Positions 24,657-35,900 of a DNA stretch of 64,000 nt are shown here, one piece after another. Origin of the DNA: Platynereis dumerilii (lineage: Eukaryota; Annelida; Polychaeta; Phyllodocida; Nereididae); assembly GCA_026936325.1 (NCBI GenBank), contig JAPTHN010000011.1, forward strand, positions 30,978,501 through 31,042,500, in the 5' to 3' direction. A program made the translations under genes and the position numbers. The notes under the pieces are model-generated. The model was not told the DNA's origin. It searched no databases and saw only the letters and a list, made by a program, of their open reading frames with translations. The stretch's first letter is position 1; every line of letters starts with the position of its first letter.

Positions 24657-26906
24657 TAATTCGCATTTGTAAATAGCTTAAATTATTATTATGATTATTC
24701 ACAAAATGTACATAATTTATTAGTCATTAACTTGTACTGTAGTATGTATACTATGAAATGTTATAAAGACTGTGACAGCATAGTTCTGAAGATGTATATG
24801 AAAGAGTTTCTATGTGATATCTAAATGTCCGTACTGATCTAATGCTTGCATGAGACCAAAATGTTGTTGTATTCTAATTGATCTTGTTAGATTTTGGTGC
24901 ATTATTATATTTTGAAGGTGCAGTGGCTTTACGAGTTGTTGCATGAAAGGTGTCGAAATCTTGTTGAATGTTGAAACTATGCATAGAAAAAAGCCATTTA
25001 TGTTCATATTGCAGAAGAAACGAGACTGTTGAGCAGACATGTCTGAATGCTGCATTTTTATTGTGATTTTTTCTAGGCAAGGACTGTAGTATTTTACATT
25101 ACAGGTGGTCTATACAAAACTATCTTTCTCGCCACCATCCTCTCTAGTGTTCATGTAGAGCTGCTTTCCGCTATTATATTGATTAATTTAATGCAAATTG
25201 TTTTATTGCATAGTCTGCAGTTTGTTCAAACACATTGCAGAATTTTCAGATGTTCAAAATATAGTGAATTTTAATGAGCAGCTCATGACGCATGATTCAA
25301 GTCAGTGTATTCAAATTGCTATGACAAATTACGCCAATATTCTGCACAGAATTTTTATTGTGGTAGATTACTATTTTATATAATTTTGTCATGTCTATGT
25401 GATTCAATATATATTTAGTTTATATTGCTCAAATTTTTCATTCTTCTAGTCTACTAGTGGTTCCAAAATGATAAAAAGACTACTTTAATTGTGATTTTAT
25501 GGTGAGACTTTTTGTGTAGAGGTAAAATATGTATAATCGTAAACTTACAGGTAGTTCTAATGAGGGAATAATCCTTTAAACTTCATTAATGTGGGCACAG
25601 TGATAACCCATGATGATAACCATGATGGTGCCATGTAACTAGAATCTTTCCATTTCTTTTAGCTCTAATTCAGCAAGATAATCGGTGTTGTGAGTGTACA
25701 TTGTGCTTCGCCTTGTGATGAAATTTTGTCGTTGTAGTGACATTCCAATCCTCCTCATCTCATAGTTATTACCCAGGTTTTGTATAGACCTTTGTAAGTC
25801 TGAATCTGAACGAAAGAATAAACAAGTGTTCATTGCCTCTGATATTACGCGAGTTGAAATCTGTATATATATAAAGTACACCTACCGGGTCATTTTGACT
25901 AAAATATCATAGATACCATGTTATTTCCTAGTTTTGTTCGTACAGGCTGTGTTGTTTGATGGATTCCTTCGTCTAGGCTTCATTTTGCTCACAGATTAGT
26001 AGATTACTCTTCTGCAAATTGGTCTTATTCTCCCTGTCTTTGAAACTAATTGGAAGATACTTATTAAACAATAAGTGGAGTTTGGAATTTCTTTGTCCTT
26101 TGGGTGGTCCTATGGTAAGGACATCAATCTTATGCTTTGATGCTTTAATTGGGTCATATTCCAAAACAAGAAAGAGCTTAATGATATATGCTGGAGCATG
26201 GCTTATAGGATATCAAAGTGATCGTCCTTGATATCACTGGGACTTTCAAGCCGTTGGCATTCACACAAAATGTAATAAGCCCATATGGTTGCATCTGTCT
26301 ACAGGATTCCCACATTCATGAAAGGTCATGGAAAAAAATTGTGATCTTGGAAAATCAAAATATTGTTAAAAGTCCTGGAAAATTAAAATTTTGGCTTCAA
26401 TTCGCACTAAAATTTAACAAATTTCTGTTGTTATGGAGCCAGCTGGTTGATTGGGTTGCCAGACAGAAGCGAAGGTCATCGCGTGAGTTTGTTTTGGGGT
26501 GAATTTTGACCTCCATGAGTGAAGCATCGATCATGGAAAATTCTAAATTAATTCATTGAAAAGTCTTGGAATTCCGGTAATAAAGTTTATTGGGAACCAT
26601 GTGTCTATTCTACCCATTTCTGGCAAGTTCAGTTGTAAATTGGGGTGAATGCAATATGTTACAAGCTTGGACACATTCATTTCCAATTCAAAAGGCAAGA
26701 CCCATAGTGCTGCACCTGATAAAAGGCACTAGCTACCAATCAAAAACAAACTTAAACTTTGTGAATGAGATCATGATTTATCACAGACGTGGTAAAGTAG
26801 CAACTTTGGGGGATTACATGTATGTACAAGCTCATGATATTTCAACTTGATTCAATATCCGATGTATGATGAGGAATGTTGGCAAATGTTACAGTTCTTC
26901 TTGGTG
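24657..26906. other. Convergent intergenic region
   Basis: This lies between the DNM1L stop and the LRR/EF-hand stop, which converge. It should contain both 3'UTRs, but no AATAAA stands close to either stop. At about 26300-26600 there are repeated CATGGAAAA/CCTGGAAAA segments typical of a dispersed repeat. One spliced-looking coding fragment lies at 25639-25805 (separate entry). Nothing else is supported. Confidence 0.5.
25639..25805 (-). CDS. Orphan terminal exon candidate
   Basis: After a good minus-strand acceptor (TTCTTTCGTTCAG), 55 codons run to a TAG with protein-like, low-redundancy composition (RRIGMSLQRQNFITRRSTMY, ending LAELELKEMERF). Entry is in phase 1. The LRR/EF-hand gene just upstream on this strand could reach it only by an alternative donor four bases inside its exon ending at 27440 (before GTGTGA), so it may be an alternative last exon of that gene or a piece of another gene. 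I do not recognise the peptide. A minus-strand AATAAA lies at about 25346-25351. Confidence 0.35.
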
Positions 26907-29900
26907 TCATGATATCGAGGATGAGTCCTGGGTACTACTATCAGTCGGTTTGTCCTTTGAGTTTTCCTGTCTCCCTTTTGCCAGTTCAGCACGGCTCATC
27001 AGTTCACTGCAATCAAAGTGCATCATGCTAAGTGTTGCCAAGTATAATAGCCAAAAAATCAATGCACAGCATACTACAGTACAACACACATTGGCAGTGC
27101 ACTGTATGACTTACCTGTACTCTATGGTGCCACTTTTATCTGCGTCCAATTCTTCCAGGAGCATATCTAGTTGTTTCTGCAAAATGATGCAATATTTCAT
27201 TTAGCTTTTATTTGTGTAATATGATACATAATTATGTATGTCATTATATACTTCAGATGGTTATAACTGAAAGCAATAATTGTTGAATGTTACAACTGGT
27301 TGTGGAGGTACCATATAATAGGCTGAATTGTGTTTGGCATCAAATGCTTTAGTTGTGTGTTATTGACGTGCATATTCATGCCAAGACTCGGTGAAATAGA
27401 GTGCTGACACATGCAATATTTGTTGAGTAATAAACTCACACTGGTCAATCGCAGTCCAAAGTCCTTGAGTCCGTACTTGAGTTCCTCCAGACTGACGTCT
27501 CCGCTGTGGTCCTTGTCCATCTGGTTGAAGAGGTCCTCCATTCTGTCCTCATTGTCCAGGAGAAATTTGTCAAAAACTCTCAGGACTGTTGTATTTGTCT
27601 GAAAGAAATCAGTTTGTGAGCTAGAAGTAGAAGATAAATTTAGGTTGGAGCTGGGTGGTGGTAATCATTACTAACTTAGAGGTCAAGGTATTATAATATT
27701 ATGATCTGATAATGATCGAAATGCACTTTCAGTTGACTAAAGAGTTCTGAATTTTTTTTATTGTCCACTTTACATTTCCACATTTCACTTGGGTACAGCT
27801 TGCTGGCAAGCTTAGTCAAAAAGATTAAACCTTTAGTTTCTTGGCAGTTTTAAGGTCTTGCTGAAAGGTTGTTAGGTATTAGTTAGACACCGATTTGGAG
27901 GGTTCTAACATGCAAACTAGAACCTTTCGGTTTTAATGATCTCATAAAGACAGCAGTTGGTTGGAACAAATTGGGTTCAGCTGGGAGCGGTGGGAGGTCT
28001 AGCATAAAGAAGTTCAGAGGCAGTCTTGAGAGAGACAACACACACTGCACGCTTGAGAGTGCGAAATGTTGCATAGTAGAGAATGGGTAGGGACATCAAG
28101 TGCAACAGACAGAAGGGAATATAATTGATCAACTGTTGATAAAGCCTTTACTTTTGGGCAACATGCACAGTGAAAGAAAGAATTGCCACTGAGGAAAATG
28201 TAAGGTTTGTAAGCCTTCCCCAAAAGTCTAATGGTCCCATCCTTAGTCAACTGGTTTGACGGAGAGCATAGTCGACTGGTGGGAGCATGGACTCATCCTA
28301 TGTCAAATGATGTGAAAATCATGGAAGAACAGACATGTACTTCCACTTGTTATCCATGGAAATGAACTGATGTTTGGCCTCATTGCACAGTATGTAAAAG
28401 TCGCAGTAGTAATTTACTTACAGATACTAGATCAGTCAATTCGTAATTTGTTAATCACACTTCTTGACATATCCATGACTGAGAATGACAAAGTGACATT
28501 CACAGCAGTTTTGATAAGCATGAGTTTTTGGGCTGACTTATAGGGTAATGTTGTTTGAGTCGGACACTTTATTTCTAGACATGTTAGAAAGTGATAATTT
28601 TGATGGGCCTAAGGGCTCGATCTAGGTTAGCATACAGGGCCTCAAATAAAGCGTTTTCCTGAACTGAATACGAAATTGTTCTCTGGGGCAGCTAAATTCC
28701 TGAATACTATGTTAATTTTCTGAAGCAAAAAATGAAGGGGGGGCATCTTTGAGTCGGACAGTGAACTCCTTCAAACAATACCTTACAGATATAACTGTTT
28801 AACAACATTCCGGTCTTTTGAAAAGTCTGAATTGTGGCACAAAACTGATGAAGCCCAGCTCCAGCTAGAAGATAGACAAATGGAAGTACAATCAATATCA
28901 TAGACCCACAAAAGACGGCTTCGCTGTGACAAAATTCTACTAAAATGCACAAATATCTGACAAAACATTAGCAGAAAAACGCACTTTTTACCCCATCTTT
29001 ATAGCCATGAAAAGTACACTTAAATTTCTCATATCATGTTGATACTTTCTGAGTAGATAAAGGAAGTCTTAAGCTAAATATTGGTACCAAATATATAGGT
29101 ACACATGCTCTCAAATAGCCAACTGAGCCTAACAAATAGTGTCAGTCTCAAGGTGTCGCCTTTTAAGTGTCCGACTCAAAGAACATTACCCTACATATGG
29201 ATATTAACACCGATTCAACAGTTCAGGGGATTCCACAGGGCCGCAGGGTGAGAGAAATCCTTGGGGGGCAGAGATTGGTCCAGACTGGGGGAACCATATG
29301 AGGGCTAGAGGGCAGCACGAGGGCTTTCTGTTGGGTGTTAGCTGAAAATGTGGGTCACGGGAACCAAGTTAGGTCTGATAAACCGAGTCCTTTGCAGTAT
29401 TTTTGGGTCAGTCTTTTTCATGAAAATTTATGAAATAGACTTAACACAGACAACTTTTATTTGAATCTGCATGGTATGAACGAGAAAAAAAAAATTATTG
29501 TGAAAAAAAAACTAGTTTAACCAAATGAAAATCACCCAATTGAGATATCAAGGAGGTTCAAGCCTATGTATACCTGTATATATTCAGGGCATAAAATCCA
29601 ATTACGCATTTGTTCCAGTAATGAAGAATGCAAGAGGCACCAAATGGTCAACATATGATCTGCAGCGACACTGATGTTTTCTAGCAACTTGAAGTAATCA
29701 CTTGCATTTCCTAGCTTTCCTTGTCTGTAACTATTCTGCTCAGCACACTGAGAACTGCCATGATTTTCAACATGTTCATGTTCAACATTTACATGAATAT
29801 AAATTATGTCTCTGCTTTTTGACTCAAGAGTTCACTTGCATTCAACAAATCACAAGAAGACTTACATATTATCGAGTAAAAAAACTGAAATAAGTTTCTG

Positions 29901-32900
29901 CTATAACATTGATACTAGGTACTACAAATGTATCAATTTGATCAACTACTGTCCTGAACAAGAAAGAATGGGAGGCACATTTTGCATCTGTGCACACATT
30001 TGCGTTGCTGAGTAGTGATTTTGTGTGCAGTACATCAGGCTGGTGTACGTTTCTCATTCAGTGTCTGCAGTTTTGCTTTTTAAGAGCAGTTGAACCCCCA
30101 CCATGGATTGCTTGGTCATGCTTCAGTGCCTCCATGCACTGGCTTGTGCTGCCCTCTGGATATTCCATATCTACTACAGCTGTGCTCTGGTGACCTACTT
30201 AAGAATGAGAGCCATATGGGCGTTTTCGGAAAGGTTACGGGCCATTCTCAAATTTCGGGACAACGGGTATAGGAAAATTGTCCTGTAACGGAGGGGACAA
30301 TGTGGTAACGGAGGGGAATTTTGATGTAAAAAACCAACTGTAGGAACAGCAACAAAAGGAAAAATGATAAAAGATTGATGTCACTATTATTTTCAGAAGT
30401 ACTTCATCTCGTATCGGTAGATTTTTTGGTCCAAATGTCGATTTCTTGCTCATGATCTGGTAACGGAGTGGACGGTAACGGAGGGGAACAATTTTTTGCT
30501 TTTCGCTCATTACTGCTTTTTATTTTGGAGATTAGACAAAATAATTGCAGAATATTAAAACCTGCCACCCTCAGCAACATATACATGAAATCGCTCTGTA
30601 AAATTATCATTGGTAAGCTTGGAAATGAAGGAAACGGAGGGGACATTTTAGTGGGACCAAAAACATTTTTTATGAACATTATGTCATAATTTATTGAATA
30701 CATGTTTTATGAAGTCTGCAAGGCAGTGGTACTATGGCGCAAATGCGTCTGATGATATTCAGTGAAAATAGCTCATAAAAGACAATAATGAACAGAGCTA
30801 TGGCAAGTAACGGAGGGGACAAATAAATTGACATAAATTAGTGACACGACTATTGTATCAATTTAATCAATGAAATTATACACACAAAAAATTTAATATG
30901 AACTAAATATAAATTCAAGTCTATATTCCCATGAATCGTGCAAAGAAACTTTGAAAATAATGGTATATTAGGAGGAAAATGAACACTTGATTTTGTCATG
31001 TCAGGTCCAGTGACAGGGAAAAACCATTGATTTTGCACGGATTTCTGGACATAATGCATTATAAAAAGTCTAATGAATGACTTTTTGCTCCAAATGCAGT
31101 GGTTCTAAGTAGAAATATGAATAACAGATGCAGAGTGACGCTTCAGATATTTATCGCATTCATATTCATGTCAGGGAGCTAGAGTGACGCAAATTGTCCC
31201 GAAATTTGAGAATGACCCTTACACGAGTAACTCGAGTGACACGAGTCACGAGAGTTTGTTTCCGAACACCAAAACTCAACCCTCGTGTTTCCGGGAAGTG
31301 CCAACGTCGATCCTCGAGTGTAGTGTTTCCGGCTACTCCCCAATATTGGGAGAGTACTGGGGTCTCGAGAGTTTGTACCACGTGACAAACTGGTTCCTGC
31401 TCGAGTGAAGCTCTCCTCTTCTGGTTCCGGGCTACCCTCGTGCATGTTCGGAAACAAACACCAGTCACTCCAGTGTCACCCGAGTTACCAGTGTTACTCG
31501 TGCGATCTTTTCGAAAACACCCATATATGTTAGACAAGTGTTGCAAAATGACAAATGCTGCAAAATACTAACAACCTTAATATTGTATAACTAAAATTTC
31601 CCGGTTTTTGTTTAGTGATGCTGTCATGGTCCTCTGTTAATTCAACCAAAAGAAACTCATCCCACTTGCCTCCGTTCCAGAATAAGATCTGAGCAAACAG
31701 CTCTCCACATCCCTTTGCAATATCTAGGTCACAGTGACCTCATTTGAGAACTAGACTGAGATTAGCACAGAGAACTTCAGAAATGTAATAGATCTCATAA
31801 AGCTCCGCTTTATGAGATCTAAAAATGCATGTTAGGACCCGACAAAGAGGTGTCTAACTGACTTGGACATCATACACTTCTTCCATTATACATTTTAACA
31901 TATAATTTTTGCAAAATGAATAACAATCTGATTGTTTGTTTGCTGTCGTAAATATAGTTAATCCTTAGCCGGGTGCTAACATGCAACATTGTCAGTTAGA
32001 TACCAGCTTTTCCAATGGTACAAGTATCTTGGTGATGTCTAATTTCAATAAACTCTCCTTAAGATGCTCCTCAGAAGGTCCTGAGTTTGATTCACTGCCC
32101 ACTGCGCCCAAGCTCCAGGTTGGATATTGTTTGATCAGATCTTTTAAAAGTTGGCAGTTCCTTGTATTCTGACCGCTTAATCATGGCATCATCATTTAAT
32201 TTCCTAGGATTAGTGTTAGACAAAAATGTAAGTTGGAAAGGACATATTCCCAGCTGACAATGCACGTGAAGTTCACGTGATAAACACGGGGGGAAACTGG
32301 TGAACATGACATAACTGAGAGTTATCACGTGTTTTTCTTCACGTGAGAGAAACTCCCACATTTTCATGGGATAACCACGTGATGAATGTCACCAGATTAT
32401 CACGTGGTTATCTTCATGACATAACTGAGAGTTATCACATGTTTTTCTTCACGTGAAAAAACTCCCCAACATTTTCATGGGATAACCACGTGATGAATAT
32501 CACCAGATTAACGCTTGACCATCTTCATGACATAACTGAGAGTTATCACGTGTTTTTCTTCACGTGGTTAACTGGTGAAGATAGGCCCCCAGAAATATAG
32601 ATGGAGCCACCTGTACTAGAAACACAGCTGTGCACCGAGTTCCGCACTAAGTTTAATTTAACTGAGTTTAGACTAATTAAACAAATGATTATGATTTCTA
32701 ACCCGGATTAATGCACAGTATATGGTGGAATGATGCTTATTAGCTCAAAAAGGAGCACATATTGGATATTGTTACAAAAGGCTAGTCATCCGAAATGTGA
32801 ATCATGTATGACTGCAATCCTTGATTCTGGTAACCCTTTAGAAGACTAAAAAAAGCCTCACTGCATCACACTGGTTGTGACAAATTTTCAGCAAGTTCTT

Positions 32901-35900
32901 GTGGCCTTTACTTCAGCCCCACAGCTATTGAAAGCCCAAGATAATGCGTGAAACAGTCTAAGTTGACTGGCTTAATGAAGAGCCAAGTTAACCAGAGGAA
33001 GATTTTGCCTCTACTCAAATAATTCAACTGATGAAGATTGCCCCCCAGAAAATCACGTGGTTAACTGGTGAAGATTACCCCCAGAAAATCATGTGGTTAA
33101 CTGGTGAAGATATTCACCAGAAAATCACGTGGTTATCTGGTGAAGATATTCACCAGAAAATCATGTGGTTAACTGGTGAAGATTGCTCCCAGAAAATCAC
33201 GTGGTTAACTGGTGACAAAATCACGTGGTTAGCGTTTGCAATAACCTATCAGTTTTCCACGTGATAACTGAGGGGCAATTTCACGTGATAACTCTCAGTT
33301 AACCACCAGTTTTTGTCAGCTGGGTACTACTCTATCGAAAAAAATCAGTAAAACAATAGGCATTTTGTGTCGTTTGAAGCATACCTTACCAGCTGATGCT
33401 CTGCTTAATATCTATAATGCTTTAATTTCATCGTATTTAAATTATGGCATAACTCTATGGGGCTGGCGTTCTCAAACTATATTTAAATTACAGAAAAAGG
33501 CATACTGATAATATTTGTGTTTTGTTTATTGTATGAGCAAAAAATAAACGAGTCTGAGTCTGAGTCTGAGTCTGAGTCTGCATGAACATAGCACAATGCA
33601 ACTTGATAATTTCTCACCTGAGATTGTTGGGGGCTCCCTGAAGTGCACATGATCATGATGTCCCGTGTTGCTTCAAGGTCCTCGATCTTCTTCCTGATTG
33701 AGGCTGTTGCTGATATGTCCTAGGAATGTAAAGGTCATACATTAATTCCAAAAATGGTTACTTTAAAAATCTGAATGGTAAAAGGTTGATAGTGTTTTTC
33801 AACTTGGGTTTGTGTATGTCAATATATTATTAATAAAGGTGAAATAGGTTCCACTTACCGCACATCCCTGAAAAAAAAATGTAATAAAAAAGATTACAAC
33901 AGATAAAATTTGAGGATATTCAAAACTAACATCCAAAAATAATTGACTTCATTTGAAACATTTGTAAAAGTTACCTCAAGTCCAACCAGTCGAAGGGTCG
34001 GGTTATTGGTGATTGCCTTCAGCAGTGCTTCCACACCTGCCTCCCCAATTGGATTCATGCCAATCTGCAGATGATGTTGAGCAACATTGAGTATAGTATA
34101 AAACCATTGTGATTCTTTCAAAAATTGTCAAGGTAGGAATTTGCACAAAGAGCATAACAAACCAAAAATGTTTCCAGGGAAGTGTTTTTGTTTATGCCCT
34201 GAGCCAGTTTCTTTGCTGAATCTGTGTCAATCCGATTATTGCTACAAAGGCAGAAAAAGAAAATCCATATTAATGATTTGTGTAGATTTGGATGAGACAT
34301 GATATTGTGTCACTTTTTGTCAGACTCGATGCCAGGAAAGAAATAGATCTCATTTGTAAAAAGTCTGATATGTTAGGAACTAAACTCATTGTGAGTGTCA
34401 AATTTGTACTTTCATAGAGGACTGTACTATCCCCACCTAAATACATACAAATTATTATCAATGTACTTTCCAAGTGAAAATACCTCACATGGTCGTGACA
34501 TAGAGTAAATGTGTAACATGTTGAGGACCCCCGCTCCCTCTCCCATCTCATCACTCAGCGCTCATGAGCACCCAGAACTGGGCTTGGAAGGCTGCACTTA
34601 CCACATCTATCTAAATCTATCTATGTACAAGAAAATATTGTGAATTTTGCAAATTTTTCTGATACTGAGTAAAGCAGGGCAACGCCTTTAAAATCAACTA
34701 AATATTCACTTTTTCTGCTCACCTGATGTCAAGGACCTTTAAGGTCACATTGACCTTGAGGCTGGCTGCAAGAACAGCGGCACCATTGGATGAGAAACCA
34801 TTCCAGGAAAGATCTAAGATCTCTAGGGATGTGTTTTTCTGAAAGTGAAGCGCATGAAATTAGTAGGCCTACAACATAGGCCGAAATGTTCCTGAAAAAC
34901 ATTTTGTTTACTTTTCAAATAGTTTTTTTTATTCCGCGAAAGACCTGCCGATCTGAAATTAAGGTCCATGAACTATGTTCCTAAATCAGATAAAACACAA
35001 ATTTTCTAACCAAGCTTAGTGACACTCCCCTTGGACTTACTGATAAAGCTTTCGCAATTGCAATTGCTCCCTTTTCTCGGACATGATTCCAACTCAAATC
35101 GAGATCCGCAAGTCCTATGTTTGCAGCCTGCAAGAGAAAATAATTGCACACAATGAAGGCCATGTTGTGATGAGAATATAAAGTAGAAAACTCAGCCAAT
35201 GACATGCATGTAGACTCACCAGTCCTGCTGCTATATGCATGCCTCCAGGGTCCCCAAACTCATTGTGGCTCAAATCAAGGACATTCAAGGACATGTTATT
35301 CCTCATTGCCTCCGAGATGCGCTTAGCGTCTGTGTCTGTGAGGTGGTTGCCTGCAGCAGTAATTAAGGCCGAAGTCTTGTTTAGATCATTAAGTGAAATC
35401 ACATGGAGGTAATTGTGATAATCAGACATCATTACAAGACAATCCTCACCTCTCAAAGACAGTGTTTTTAATGTGGTATTGGCCTCCAGCATTCTTGCAA
35501 AAGCCTCAGCACCTTCTGATTTAATGAAATTGTTTGACACATTCTGAAAAAGTACACTCATTGAGTCAAAATTAAATTCTTGATAGTTTGCCCTTTGATT
35601 CATCAATGAAAATAATCTATAACACACTTAAATTTCTCACCATATTAACAACAAACATATTGTCTTTGAGCATGTTCGCCAATGCGTGTGCTCCGCCTCC
35701 CTCAATGTAATTGTCGCTCAAGTCTATTTCTTCGCAAACTGTGTTGTGCTGGAAAAATATCAACAAAATCTATCAAACTCTACAAAATTTCATTATTTTT
35801 AATCAATTATCATATAGGCAGGAAAACCCAACAATATTATTACCTTCAGGGCTTTTGCCAGCGGGCGAGTGCCGGTTCCACCCAAATAGTGGTATCTCAT

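Noticed and set aside
33031-33264. Tandem-repeat protein frame
   Set aside because: The repeats are the DNA array of a transposon; there is no start context, splice support or conserved frame need.
32249-33324. CRISPR array
   Set aside because: Eukaryotic context; units are contiguous and palindromic with no unique spacers, and inverted ends mark a transposon.
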